From the NCBI RefSeq assembly GCF_964355755.1, contig NC_092675.1, positions 27,384,412 to 27,448,411 of the forward strand: DNA of 64,000 nt, in the 5' to 3' direction. The position numbers and the translations under genes were made by a program. The notes below the pieces were generated by a model that worked only from the letters and a program-made list of their open reading frames with translations, ran no database searches and had not been told where the DNA came from. This document shows, piece after piece, positions 1 to 12,839 of the stretch (the stretch's first letter is position 1; each line of letters starts with the position of its first letter). The stretch is from Antedon mediterranea. Its lineage: Eukaryota; Echinodermata; Crinoidea; Comatulida; Antedonidae.

Positions 1-2130
1 CCCAAAATTTTTTTTTTTCAAAGCGCTTTAAAACTTTAAAATATTTTGTTTATCATGCCTAGCAAAGCAACCTAAAAATCGAAGAAATCTTGTCCTAAAA
101 CATTCCAGAATGTTTACGCACTTTGAGGGGTTGGGGATAGGAGTGGAGTCATAGAGTGGGGTCATATTGCCAAATGTGCCAAATATGTTTGCTTCTTGAA
201 AATCAATAGGCATGGTCTGTCTTTCTATATTTCTAAAAATAAACAATTACTTGAAATATTGTGGAGAATTTATTATCCAATGAAACATACAAAGCAAGTA
301 ATATAGGCTACTTGGCAAAATGCCATATAAGAAGACAATGTGAATGTTTATATGTACCTGGTATAAATCAATTTATAGCATCTTAGCGAGATGAAATGTC
401 ATTACCTAATTAGTCATTTTTCTTTGGGAAAAATTTCAAATAATGTACTTTCAATTTCATCGAAGCGTAAAAATTAAATGTTTAATAAAAGAATGATGAC
501 AAATATATATTAACTCTATACAGTACATCCTAATCCTAAATTGTGTGAATGTCAGTACATCATTAGTCATTTTTCTTTTGGAACAATTTCAATTAAAGTA
601 CACTCTAAATTTAATTGAAGCATAAAAATTAAATGTTTACAGTATGATATGTAGAAACAATCATTTTGTTAACATTTCAAGCCATTTTCTTCTTTTGGCT
701 AATTTTAAATTGATTGAAGGGTAACAATTATTTATAAAGATCTTAATTAAAAATAATATTAAATCTACATTTCACTGTAGTAAAACAGTATTTGTTACAA
801 TTTCGAACTGTTTGACCTTCATCATTTAAATTGAAAATTTGAAAAATACAGCTGTCAAGCGAGAGTAAATTTTAATATTATTAAAATATATTTCCTTTGT
901 TTGAATAATGAAAAAAAAGTTCAAAATGTCATGTTAATTAATATCATAAAAATAATGTAATGAAAAAAAAAGTGTCCACAATATACTCGAGGAGAATAGT
1001 TTTCTTTAATATTATAACTAAATTTTACATATTAATGTTGTTTTATAGTAAGTTGACCAATTCCAATTCGAACATTGTTAAATTAACCAACACCAATGGT
1101 TATTTCTAACACCGCCTGCTCGGTAGAACTTACCTTGGTCTCGGTAAAACTAACAATGCTGACGTGTGACTCAGTTTTTAAAAAAGACTTTCACCATGCA
1201 ATTCAATCGTAGCTTTTAACATCACGGTAAAACTAACTATGTGAAATCATGCAAGTGCAAACAGTAGTAAAATTTACTGGTTAAATTTATCATTTTCAAG
1301 TCCTGTGCGAACAGGCTTAAGTCTGCAGCTTGTTATAAGAAACACACTAAATACTTCTAATAAAGCTGCAAGAACTCAGGAATCTGGGATTGGTAGCAAC
1401 CATGAAGCTGCCTCATTTACTATAGCATTGTGCTACAGGGCCAAACAGAGGGCTTTGACAACCCCTGGACCACACAAGGGATTGTTCTCTTTTATTTTTT
1501 GTCGGCCACCACACCACTTTAATTCTTGTGACTATGCCATTGCTATATTTTATTTAAAATCCTTGTTTTAACATTTAAAGTTTTTTTTTCCAGAACCATC
1601 TTATATCACCCAACTTTGTTCCTTAATATGTTCGATCTCGTCGCCTTTGCTCCTCTAACAAATCATTGCTACCTGTACCAAGTTTCTGCAACTAAGACAT
1701 ATGTTACAAACTCCTTTTCCTTTGTTGAACGATTTCCCAATTTTTGTCAAACTTTCACCCTCTTTTGACTCAAATTATTTAAAAGCTCATTTATTAGCAA
1801 ATTTCATGATACAACGTTGCCTTTAATCATTTTGGTGTGGGGGTAAGGAATAATATTTTTATTTATATAATAATACTATTTTTAGTTTTTTGTAATACAA
1901 TCTTTCAATCTCATTTTGTTTTTATTTTAAGTGCTTTGGGACAATCTGGTGATTGTTAAAAGAAGCCCTGTAGTATTCCATTATACTTTTATGTTCAAAT
2001 TACAATATCAACAATTAAACGTTTTTAAGCATTAAAAAAAAATTTGCATTAATTACAGAAATTTGAAATCGACAAAACGTAGTGGAACCAAACAGATGAA
2101 ATAATCATTAATACAATATTAGTATGAACG

Positions 2131-2280
2131 TACTGTACACTATCAAACTAGTTTGACAAAAAAAGTGTAATGTGTCCAAATTTGGTAGTGATATGCTTAA
2201 AATATGGTAGTGAGGTAGATGACATCATCATGTCCATATATGGGCACATCACATTTTTTTTGTTTGATAGTGGTCGACAG
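2131..2280. mobile_element. MITE, CTGTCTACACTATCAAAC family, copy 1
   Basis: The left end reads TACACTATCAAACTAGTTTG and the right end reads TTTGATAGTGG, which are imperfect terminal inverted repeats. Internally it has short repeats of AATATGGTAGTGATATG and a GGGCACATCA motif shared with four other copies in this window. There is no coding capacity. Confidence 0.6.
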
Positions 2281-2823
2281 AACTTTATAGAAAATATGTC
2301 CTGATCAATGTTTAAACTAATTGTCTTATAAATTTGTAATATACAGCTCATTACATTTTAACATAAATATCACATTATTTAAATGAAAAGATACATGTCA
2401 ATTAGTCTATGCTTGATGTGATGTTTAGATTGCGGATATCAGTTTCCAGAAAAATGAATATTATTAGTAAGACTATTAACAGGCAGAGCTAATTTCAATG
2501 GCTAGTTGGAAGTGTAGGAGCAATTGCATATGTACTAGATTTCAGCCATTTTGCTAATGGTACTTTCTTTTAGGACTTTTGATAACATTCAGTAAGTAAT
2601 TACGTAACGATTCATTTCAACTTAACTGTTTAGGGAACTCCAAGCATTAAAGGTCTCATAACAATGTATCACATCCTGTTACATGAGGCTTAAAGGGCTT
2701 CATTTACGTAAGACATGGTTCGGTTGAAGCAATTATAAACATTATTTTCTCATTTGTTGAGTAGTGTTATTCTTGAAACTCTTCTCTATTGTGCTGCAAT
2801 ATCCTATAAACACACATCAACTA

Positions 2824-2979
2824 AAGCTATACTAGTATAAAACTAGTTTGATGTGCCCAAATATAGTAGTGATATGATGTCATCATGCCCAAATATGGTA
2901 GTGATATGATGTAATCGTGCCCAAAAATAGGCACATCAAATTTTTTTTCATATAAAGTTTGAGAGTGTAGACAGAGCTT
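2824..2979. mobile_element. MITE, CTGTCTACACTATCAAAC family, copy 2
   Basis: Shares AACTAGTTTGATGTGCCCAA, duplicated AATATGGTAGTGATATGATG words and the right end GAGTGTAGACAGAGCTTTAG with its relatives. The left end is degraded. Confidence 0.6.
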
Positions 2980-3392
2980 TAGCCTAAAAAGGTAATTTTT
3001 ATTCATTGGTTGAGCATGGCCCTAAAGTTAAAGATAGTCCATCTGAGCATTTCAGTGAGCAACATTTACAAAACATCTTGTTGTTGATATATAATAACAG
3101 GTTAGGTAGAATTTGATTTGTAGGTCTTGTCTAAATTTATTAAAAACACATTTGGTTTTTGTTCAACTCCTTTTTTTTATTAACTAGTCTCCCAGATGTT
3201 TCAGTGTCATCACTGCTTTCCACTGTGACACCCTTGGAAAGACTGTTAAAGTACAAACAAATTTAACTAGACCTAAAATTTAAGGTACTTTTAAATCTTT
3301 AGGCATGAATTATTTCCAAATGGGTCCTTAATCAGTGACAAAGTATACTGTATGGTCTAATTTATAAATTGCCAGTTAACAGCAATAGAGTA

Positions 3393-3512
3393 ATGCTCTG
3401 TCTACACTACCAAACTAATATGTAACAACAAAAAAATGCTGCATATGACTACCATATTTGGGCACATCAGTTTGTTTTTTTCAAACTTTAAATTTGATAG
3501 TGTAGACAGAGC
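3393..3512. mobile_element. MITE, CTGTCTACACTATCAAAC family, copy 3
   Basis: Terminal inverted repeats are clear: GCTCTGTCTACACTACCAAA at the left and TTTGATAGTGTAGACAGAGC at the right. A short internal region contains the family motif ATTTGGGCACATCA. Confidence 0.7.
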
Positions 3513-5118
3513 CTAGGCCTATGCATACGGTTATTATCTACTACTAACAGTATCTATCCAAAGTTGTAAAATTCTGTTCAAGATCAACTTGAATGTATTC
3601 ATCATTAAAATTTCTATGGTATGATCATAAATATTTTTTTATCAAAAATGTGTTGTAATACCTGTCTACAATGTAATGTGTGATATGATTGATTACACTC
3701 TATTATTAATGAATTATCTTCTATTGTATTTATATTTTGATCCCATATAAATTTATCATGCACATCAATACACAGATAGTAAGAATACAATTTTAGAAAT
3801 ATACAGATAAACATTATATGAATAGTGGCACAGTTCAAAAGAAGATACTATAAAAATCCTATCCACGGTTCAAACCTATCACAGAATACATTATAAAAAC
3901 ATCTCTCTAGATGAATCTCAAAGTATGATATTAAATTCCACAAGATTGTTATCAGAAGTTTGAAAATATTTTTCTACGCATCATAAAAAATGGAATGAAG
4001 ATATCTGATCGGAGGTTGTTGTTTGAAGTCCCTCGATGCAAAGCGGAACACAAACACGCAATTTTCCCGTACTATGATTAATCACCTGTTTTTGCAACAT
4101 ACTTTTATACATTTCAAACTTCAAAGAAACAGTCCGATACAAAAACAACAATTTAAATAATAGGATACTTTATGCATCTGTTATATAAACTGTAAATCAT
4201 GGCTTGAATAAAATGTTATACAGTATTAAAAGGTTTATAGAGTGTAGCCCTCCTTTGGGACACCCCATTCAGAAGATGCTACTAATAAGGGGACATTTTG
4301 AAGGGTTCTGAAGTTTTCCCTTGGTTCCAATCTGTTTAATACTTGCAAAGACAGTAAAGAAAAAGTAGTGTTGTGTACATTTATTTATTTACAAAATACA
4401 CAGAGATTGACTTTCCATTCAAATGACATTAAATAACAAGATTAGTGGTCCATAAAACCACTGAAAATAGAATAATCAAAATATTATTGGCAATTGTTGC
4501 AGGAATAAAAGGTATTTTACTGTGTCCATTAAATAAAACCACTGAAAGAAAGGATGTTTCATCATCAAGAGTTTATAACCTTTGAATAAAATAGTTTCCG
4601 AAAACTGTATTACTGTAGTATAACAAAGACATGAATTGTAATAAAAAATATTGCAAAGTGTCAAATTATACTATTATACTCTATATGTTTACCTTTGTAC
4701 AGCAACCTATAGTTTGTTCACTGACTTAGTCTTCCTTTTATATATCTGGAAGCACAGAGTAAACTGCACACTCTCTCCGCTCCCAACCACCGGATTAGAA
4801 AAACATGGAACCTTGGATCATGGAGGAAAAATGTTTTGCTCCATGCTTGGATCCACCCCTAACTAATGTTACGTCGGATACGTGTTTTTGGACATAAATC
4901 AGTGTTTTATTGGGGTTATAAAGAGAGATTTTTCTAATCACACAAGCAGTTGTGATGGTTGTAAGTCACAATATAAATTGGATAAGCTTAAATCTTATGC
5001 AGACTTAGCAGTGTGTGTGTGTGAACACAGTTAATAACGGTACTTTAAAGTAACAATCATTGTGACGAACTGTAAAGTATAAATGCTATATAAGTAGGCC
5101 TACTGACAATCATCTTAC

Positions 5119-5207
5119 CTTGCTCATTGCAATAGACGTGTGCAAGAGAATGCAACATGATAATGGCAGTAAATATAAATGATGCCATATTGAACGAATT
5201 CTTCATT
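5119..5207 (-). CDS. signal-peptide exon of an unidentified secreted or receptor protein
   Basis: On the minus strand a strong pyrimidine tract ending in AG precedes an exon that starts AATGAAG and ends at a consensus donor, CAAG|GTAAGA. The ATG is at 5206-5204. The exon encodes 29 residues: a short basic start (MKNSFN), a hydrophobic stretch (ASFIFTAIIMLHSLAH) and a plausible cleavage site after VYC. This is the classic layout of a first coding exon of a secreted or type I membrane protein, with a non-coding exon upstream. It ends in phase 1, the same phase with which the Ig exon at 55062-55289 is entered. It might therefore belong to a receptor of the same kind, but this is only an inference. 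No following exon was found between 1 and 5118, so the rest of the gene probably lies outside the window. Confidence 0.5.
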
Positions 5208-5405
5208 CTGAAAAAGGAAGAGAAAAATTGGATTCTTAGTAGCCTATTACATAATGGTAATGGATATTTGACTTGCATGTTAGAGGAGGCATGGGTTCAT
5301 ATTGATTGCTTTTAGGCAAGACTCATTGCCTCATCTTTCGAATTGAATGTGAAGTTGTATCCTATGCAATGTGTCCTGTGGTTAAATAGTCTGGTGAATA
5401 TGGAT

Positions 5406-5486
5406 CCTTTACAGAGAATCTAAACAGACCTGAAACAGTGGAATACATATTTCCAAACCCAGGTCTGTTAGGATTCTCTCTAAAGG
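5406..5486. repeat. 27-bp inverted repeat (hairpin)
   Basis: CCTTTACAGAGAATCTAAAC at 5406 is nearly complementary to the segment 5460-5486, with about 25 of 27 positions pairing and a 27-bp loop. It may be the remnant of a small fold-back element. It has no coding content. Confidence 0.6.
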
Positions 5487-5579
5487 CAGCGTGGAAAAGA
5501 GATGAGGGTACCCAGGCTTAGGCCTAAGAGGTTGAGAAAAAAATCGCGAGCGGGAATGACATACGCCACCAATAGTTTG

Positions 5580-5775
5580 ACTTTTCAATTCAATTCAAAC
5601 ATTTCATTCAAAACATTTCATTCAAAACATTTCATTCAAAACATTTCATTCAAAACATTTCATTCAAAATATTTCATTCAAAACATTCAATTCAAAGCAT
5701 TCAATTCAAAACATTTCATTCATATATCGCGCCATTCAATTCATATCGATGCATTTCATTCACATATCGCGTCAT
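5580..5775. repeat. minisatellite of ATTCAAAACATTTC units
   Basis: Tandem, slightly degenerate copies of a 14-15 bp unit (CATTTCATTCAAAA). Towards 5720-5770 the array passes into longer, related units containing ATATCGCG and CATTCAATTCATATCG. Confidence 0.8.
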
Positions 5776-5789
5776 ACAATTCTTATCAT

Positions 5790-8130
5790 CGAAATGTTGC
5801 ATAAACGGCGTTCCATACAGTATAAAGAAAAAATAAAATAAAAAATAAAAATTTATATAAGCATTGTAATAGCCAAAAAAAAAAGAATATGTTTCATACA
5901 TACATACATTTTTTTCTAAAAATAATATTTAAAACAGGCATATGTTTCTGACTTTACCATAAATGGGATATAATACAGATCTCAAAATTGCATTTTAAGC
6001 TTTATATACAAAGTTCAAAGATATAAAGTAGTTTACCAAACAATGTTTATGAAGCTTCAGGAAATTAAAAACAAGCAAGAGATTTAAGACAAAATGATAT
6101 TTATGTCCAATTATCCCCATATGACCTTGAACCAAATACATACAATTCAATATACTTATTTTCTTAAGATATGTACACTATGTATGAGTAAGTACATGTT
6201 AATAAATCACAACATAGGGAATTAGTATTTTAATATCTGATATTGTTGGAGCCATCCATCTAATTTAATGTCATCTTTTATTTTGTATAAGTAACCCAAA
6301 AGTGAACTTGATTAGTTTTACATTAGGTATAAAACAAAAATGATGATAAATGTCAAAGAAAACAAATTAATTATCATATAGGAATCAATCAATCTGACTT
6401 GAGATTTAAAAAAGAAAGTTTTATTTTTAGAAAACTATATTGACAAGTGTCCTTCAAAGATTACCATATTCTTTTTTAAGAAATTCAGCCTTTTAAGAAT
6501 TCTCAAATTATTATTCAAGTTCAGCCAAATGTATCTTAATATTCATGACTTTTAAATCACATTTAAGTTAATATGACTGTTAAAGAGGCATTGTCGAACA
6601 AAACCTGGCAAATGAACTGGCCATTTTGTAGTTTTAAAAAACAATTTAATTCACTTTCACTTAATAATAATGATTTTAATCCATAAAAAAAGAGGAAAAA
6701 AATAGTTACATTTATAAACCAAAAACCTGACAATGGGTTTCTGGATGAATTTTGTTCTCCTTTAAATTAACATTTATCATTTTTGGCTATCATGTCTGAT
6801 TTAAAAAAAAATATTTTCTATATTAAAACAAAAATATTATATGCCATTAGAAATGTCTATAGTATACAGTTTTAACATATCAAAAAAGGCATGATTTTGA
6901 ATGATCTTATTATCGACCTGTGAAAGTGTTCTGTTTTATGCACCAGCAAAGCATAAATATTAATCATTACAGCTTACAAACTGCTTTTGCCACAGTGTTA
7001 CAGCAATTAAAGTAGAAACTATGACGGACATATGGAATGTAGGTCTCTTAACGTTATTTAAAGAAACATGGTTTGAGTTGAGCTTTTAAAGAATTATCTC
7101 TTTAAATTTATGGTCAAAACTGGACTTTCTTTATTTACAATACAGTACAGTACTTTAAAATAGAACATCTCTCTCTTTAAAATCTTGTGCCATTATACTT
7201 TCATCTATTTTTTCCCCCAGTTTGTTACATTTAGAGCAGGATGGTTTTGTAGATGATACAATCAAGGGTCACTGGTGTCAGTTAGGGGGCCAGGGTGATC
7301 AAGAGAAAACTTGGGCCCCCTGTCAGGGAAGAGTTGCCAATTTACCCATCCAACTTAATTTATATTGTGTATTGACAATGTTGGCTACTGTTGGCCAATC
7401 AGGCTATTCTATTAAAGCAGAACTAGTAGATACCCATGGAATACAGGAACTACCTAGTTAGTGAATTCTAACCATTTGTCAAAAAGAAATTTAAAAGTAT
7501 AATTTTTTCTGGAGGCCTAAAAGGCAGGAAAAGATAAAACGACACCCGTCACTAACAACTCGGAAGCCATACAATTCTCGAAAAAACATCTATATGAGGT
7601 CAGGTTGCATGCCCATTTAAACTAATAGTGATCAGAGTTGAATACCTCAGTTAGTTTTCAATTGATAGTATAAAATCTAAGAATTATTATAATAATAAGG
7701 AAATCTCATATTTCGCCAGTTTTCATCAAAAAGAAAAGCCACAACAATGCAATGAAAGAAAAAATATACAGTGTATAAGGTTCAAATTCTTTGTGCAGTT
7801 AGGCCCTTTCCTGTATTCTAAACATTAGAACAGACTTTACAAACAAACTATACATTGTTAACTGGCATACCTTGTGTCCCTGATTATACTGTCACTGCAA
7901 TATATTTTGACTATTTTATAACTTATTAACTTAATTTAAATTAATCATAATTTAAACTTTTAAAACAACATTATTTAGAGTCTTCCACTGTCAACTTTCT
8001 AAAACCACCAATTGGCAGGGCCTCCAGGCTGAAAGCTGAATTTAACAGTATGTACTGTAGGCAGTACTCAATCAACTTTCCACTACACAAAAATAGTGTG
8101 TCATAGGCCTTCTATAGGTTTTATTTGAAT
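5790..8130. other. intergenic AT-rich DNA, no gene seen
   Basis: There are no exon-like frames with splice signals. A 79-codon frame at 7222-7461 (+) has no ATG-anchored support or recognisable domain, and I do not call it. Confidence 0.45.
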
Positions 8131-8133
8131 AAG

Positions 8134-8395
8134 CCCAGGTAAAAATTCCAGTTGAAGACCAGTTGGGAAATTTCCCTGTTGTGAATTGAGACAATTACCA
8201 GTTGTGAATTTCCCAGTTGTGAATTTTCCAACTGGTCTGATAATCCCAGTTGTAAATTTTACCAGTTGTAAATTTCTCAACTGGTCTGATAATCCCAGTT
8301 GTGAATTTTCCAACTGGTCTGATCAATCCCAGTTGTAAATTTTCCCAGTTGTACATTTTTCCCAGTTGAGAATTTTCCCAACTGGTAAATTTCAG
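8134..8395. repeat. CCAGTTG minisatellite, copy 1
   Basis: Repeated CCCAGTTGTGAATTTTCC and CAACTGGTCTGATAATCC units alternate in both orientations. The left edge, CCCAGGTAAAAATTCCAGTT, is found in reverse complement at the outer edge of the second array (about 39885-39908). The two loci therefore belong to one dispersed repeat family. Confidence 0.75.
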
Positions 8396-8859
8396 TACAA
8401 AAACAAATTACACAAACTACAGAACTTATTGTTTAACTGTTTATTTTATTAACTTTAATATTTACAATTACAGTAGTTACTTTCAATTCTGCAGTACTGT
8501 AGTTAATTACCCCACAAAGGTCTTAACGACCTGCATAACCCCTACATCTACACAAATGTCAGCATATCCCTGCCGTTTCCTTTTTACAGGTCCATGAAAA
8601 TGGAGATCTAGCATTTATTCAGTAATATATTTATGAAGTTATGGCCACCTTCTTTATTTAGTCATGTTGACAAAATTAGTCCTGAAAGAGAAAAACCAAA
8701 ACAAATTGATTAAATAAACAATATACTGGTAGTACAAGGAATAAATCAAATTCAAATCTCAAGTATCAATTTATATACTGTTTTACTGAAAAAGGAAGAT
8801 GGAATCATGTATTAATCAATTTATTAATTAATGATTATCCAAATTATGTTCTCTACAAG

Positions 8860-9718
8860 CAATAGAGAGAAATGGCGAACCGCGATGACGTCACTCAAAT
8901 TTCACCGAGTGGGTATAGATTGTAAACAAACCATTTCGCCACATGTTTTTGTATGGGAAATTCCGATGGGTTGAGTTAAAAAGGGAGGTAGAAAAGAACG
9001 TTTAAAACACACATAATAGCAGTATCTTTTTTTTTTTGCAACACCCTTATAAATTTTAATGTTATATGGGCAAATCTTAACATATTTTATTTTAATTTGG
9101 ATTGAATTAAGACGTGTTTTTGTTATATACTGTACCCAGCTCTAGGCCCTAGATAGTTGGCATGTATGCTGTAGTACCTTGAGCCTAGCACGGATTATCG
9201 GTTATTATAAAAATAATAATATTGGAAATTCGTTATTGCGTACTGTACTCACTACTACTACTTTAGCTAGGGTGCTGCTAGGCGTCTCCTAGCTAGGTAG
9301 TAAGACTAAATAGAGCCTCTCTAGTAGATGTAGGACTAGCATTAGTTTCAGCTTGACAACTGCCATTTTGTTATGTGGCTAGTGATGCTTCCTGCAGGGG
9401 GGCTACCGCCAGTAATGATGCTTGATAACACCATTCTACTATAATACTATAGGCCAAGTCTAATGTAGACCTACAGATATGAGATATTTTTAGGAATATG
9501 ATTGTGAATGATGGATGACTTTTATACATATTTCATTGATTTATTGTGTAAATACACAAATACAACAAGAATTATGAGCGTTACAGCAACAACATTGGTT
9601 AGACAACGCCATGATTCACGTGTATAAACATAGGAAATGTGTCGCCCTCAACGGTTTGTTATGATTTTATACCCACTCGGATTTTAGACGTGCGTCGGTT
9701 CGCCATTTCTCTCTATTG
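8860..9718. mobile_element. non-autonomous DNA transposon with long imperfect TIRs
   Basis: The left end CAATAGAGAGAAATGGCGAA is matched in reverse complement by the right end (9697-9718). A further inner match pairs CCGAGTGGGTATA near 8908 with TATACCCACTCGG near 9668, giving an imperfect inverted repeat of about 85 bp. AAG flanks both ends and could be a 3-bp target duplication. The 859-bp element shows no transposase frame. Confidence 0.7.
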
Positions 9719-9719
9719 A

Positions 9720-10921
9720 AGATGAGTATCATTTCACTTTAGTTTGTCCCTTTTATTCAGATATTAGAACTAAATATATTTTCATTTTATACAAATAACC
9801 CCTCTAAATTAAAATATATTTATCTTATGTCTACTACAAATATCTCATTACTAAGCTTGGAAAATATATATATTTTTTTCATTTTAACGTAGAACAGAAT
9901 TCTTAAACGCACTCTAATGTTATTGATTGAATTGTTACATTGTATATTATTTGGGCCAAAAGCCATATAAATAACTATTTTTTTGGATCATTCCAAGAAA
10001 GAAAGTATACATAAATATATTTACCCTTCAAATTGTACTGCTGTACTTTTTTGGTTGGTTTATAGCCTTGTTGGTTGTATTCAAGTAAACTGGAAATCAC
10101 CTGCAATTGTGTATGAAAAAAATTGAAGGAAAATTAAGAAATATAGGATATTTAGTTTAAGGAAACGGAGACAGACTAAAACAGCATGGATTAGTTTGCT
10201 TTATTATTAGATTAGTAGGCTAGCCTAGGCTTAGGATATGTTAAAATAGCAGCCATGCATGTCATCACGACACTAGCTAGAGTAGTGATAATACAACATG
10301 CAGAACAGTAGTACTACTGTAGCTAGTTTGGGCCTACAACTACTAGAAGCCTAGGGCTAGACTTTAGAGGCCTAGGGCTAGACTTTAGAGGCCTAGCCTA
10401 GTAGTAGGCCAAAATAACAAAAGTGATCATGAATGAATGGAAATAAATCTCGTTTGTGTGGTAATGACATGTAGGCTAATAATAGGTTAATAATATAGTA
10501 TTTTTGGGCTTTGTTTCTAGCCTACTATAGGCTAGTACTATGTAGAGGCCAATAAGACAATTTGCGGTCGTACACAGCCATGTAATCAATCAGCTAGCAA
10601 GGTGGGGAAAGCCAAGGCTGAAGCGCCTAGCTTACTAGCCAGCATGCAGCGAGCGGCGAGGCCTCCATTTTGTTGTCGATCTTTGATCATAGTTTGTAGG
10701 CCTATGCCTATAGTAATAAGAGATAATAATAGACATATATGTCAGGCCTACCTTTTATAAAACAGCAAGATTTGTGCCTCATCCTTAATTTGATGCGATT
10801 AGCCAATAATACCCATTCTAGACCTGGCATCTCTGTGCTGCGTGATCGCCGATTTTGCCGCCGAGCTACACTGGTGGCACAAACAAAGGGAGCCGTTTTT
10901 GAGCGCCGTGAAGTTGGTTAC
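9720..10921. other. intergenic DNA with GGCCTAG-rich tracts, no gene seen
   Basis: Contains a short tandem repeat (AGGCCTAGGGCTAGACTTTA, about two copies near 10345-10395) and many CTAGGCC words. Overlapping open frames at 10739-11039 fall partly inside the inverted repeat described next and look non-coding. Confidence 0.4.
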
Positions 10922-11446
10922 TTCAACTTTCGGGAGCAGCATAACTACAGATGTTTCTCTGCGGCCCGACACGATCTTGACTAAGGTCAACGACGTCAAG
11001 TTTTTCTCAACTTTCGTAAGAGACGTAAGAAACGTATGAAACGCAAGAATCGTTGCAAAATTCGACTTCTTACGTCGACAGGAAACCAGCCTTTATTCCT
11101 TATTCGACATTCGTCAATGGAAGTTGGTTCCTTATTCGACGTTCGACATTCGCTAGGCTAGGCCAAAATTTCGAAAATGATAATTTCCCAGCGGTAAATA
11201 TGCCGTGCGCCACCAACCAATCTCCTGCTGTTACTTATTCCCTATTCGACATTCATTCGTGAAGTTGGTTCCTTAAGGCTGGTTTCCTGTCGACGTAAGA
11301 AGTCGAATTTTGCAACGATTCTTGCGTTTCATACGTTTCTTACGTCTCTTACGAAAGTTGAGAAAAACTTGACGTCGTTGACCTTAGTCAAGATCGTGTC
11401 GGGCCGCAGAGAAACATCTGTAGTTATGCTGCTCCCGAAAGTTGAA
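10922..11446. repeat. 171-bp inverted repeat around a 183-bp spacer
   Basis: Segment 10922-11092 is complementary, apparently without mismatch, to 11276-11446. Both arms end in the same terminal word (GGCTGGTTTCCTGTCGACGT or its complement). The spacer has repeated TTCGACATTCG and GAAGTTGGTTCCTTA words. The right arm is the left end of the element at 11276-12748. The left arm is therefore an extra, inverted copy of that transposon end. Confidence 0.85.
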
Positions 11447-12748
11447 ATTTTGGCTGTGAAACACACGTCGTATGCTTACGTCGATTTTAGTGTTGTTACG
11501 AAAGTTGAAATTTTTTTCTTACGTCGGTCGGATTTATGACGTATTTGAAACAACATCTCTGATTGGTGTTTCTTTTTAGAGCGGGTTTTATCATTTTTCG
11601 CGCGAAATGTTGAATGTTCTTATTGTACCTGTAGCTTCTCAGCACCAGTGTCAGTGCAGCACACCAACATGTTATTTTCAGTAGATAGGCTAGGCCCTAG
11701 TATTAGTAAAATACTTAATTAATACTGTACTAATAGGAATTGATTTGACCAAACAATCAAACTAGCCTAGGCCCCTAGCCTAGGCTAGTAGGCCTATGTA
11801 TTATTTGTATGAATCAAAATATGAATTAATTATCCTGGCCCTCTAGGCCTCCTATCCTTAAATAGTTTTCAAAATTAAAAAAAGGCAAATCATTTCGAGA
11901 TTCCTATTATTATTATTAGACCTACCTAGGCCCTAGACTAGGCATTGGCCTATGGGCCTATAAGCATATCTAATCGAGCATGAGATAGTACTACCGCAGT
12001 AAGATACCCATTATTTACAGGCCTATAATAAGAATAAATTTAACAAAACAATATAAATTATACAAAATCAAGCAAACAATTTTTTTTTAAAGTTACATAT
12101 AATATTATATTGCTTACAAAAGGGCTTTCTATATCTTATCTTGTTGCAAATGTTCATTTTCGCGACGTTTCTACCGATGCTGATTGTTTATTGCACGTCC
12201 ATAAATTAAATAAGAGTATTATATTTTGATATGAGTTGTAAACTCCCAGATTAGAAAATTATTAGGCCTATATTGAAACTACTGTGCATTTGTAAAGTAT
12301 GTACAACATCGTAAAGTGGGCTAAAATTATAGTAGTAAATACATACAAATGTTATTGTCCGGCTTTATTTCACTATAAAGACATACACATTACGTCATAA
12401 CTCTTGTCGTTCATTGGTTACTTGTTACGATTGCGCTTACGTCTCTTGCGAAAGTTGACTTCAAGTCAACTTTCGTAAGAGACGTAAGAAACGTGACGCA
12501 AGGGCGTTCATTCAAGCGTAAGATAAAAAATCCCGGTTTCCTGTAAAATCGGAAGAAAATGTCGTAACGCAACAATTGTTAGGTCATCGGTTTCCTGTAA
12601 AATCGTTTGTCGTTACCATTTTTCTTACGTTGCGTCGATTTTATAAATTTTCGATCGTAATCGGTTTCCTGTAAAATCCGCATTTCTTACGACAAATCGA
12701 CGTAGTCGCAACAAAAGTGATGTTCTTACGTCGACAGGAAACCAGCCT
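11276..12748. mobile_element. PIF/Harbinger-like non-autonomous element, TTA duplication
   Basis: The left end AGGCTGGTTTCCTGTCGACG is matched in reverse complement at 12726-12748. TTA flanks both sides (11273-11275 and 12749-12751). A 3-bp TTA/TAA duplication is typical of PIF/Harbinger. Internal ACGTAAGA and TTTCCTGTAAAATCG words are repeated, especially at 12430-12720, as in MITE-like derivatives. I see no transposase frame. The superfamily call rests on the TSD and TIR only. Confidence 0.65.
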
Positions 12749-12839
12749 TTATTCGACGTTCGCTAGGCCGCGGCCGACCGGCTGGCCCAAATTCGTACCA
12801 AAGTAGACCTAGTGTAGATGTACCTATTTTATCACAGAT

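Larger units (their letters stand above)
1..5118. other. AT-rich stretch without recognised genes
   Basis: I see no convincing coding exon on either strand. Open frames here are short, AT-driven and lack paired splice signals. The stretch holds three copies of a CTGTCTACACTATCAAAC-type MITE, listed separately. It also holds a short segment near 1930-1975 (GTGCTTTGGGACA-like) that resembles the tail of many dispersed retroposons, but this is too short to classify. Confidence 0.5.

Noticed and set aside
3614-3838. Minus-strand frame ending LIIECNQSYHTLHCRQ before a GT donor, reminiscent of a cytokine-receptor exon
   Set aside because: The Cys spacing is suggestive, but the upstream part is hydrophobic AT-driven sequence, the only acceptor is weak, and no neighbouring FN3 exon was found.
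7222-7461. 79-codon frame with VANLPIQLN...
   Set aside because: It has no ATG-anchored start, splice context or domain. The codon pattern is not distinctive.
10739-11262. Several overlapping frames on both strands
   Set aside because: They cover an inverted transposon-end duplication. Sense and antisense frames are equally open, as expected for GC-richer repeat DNA.
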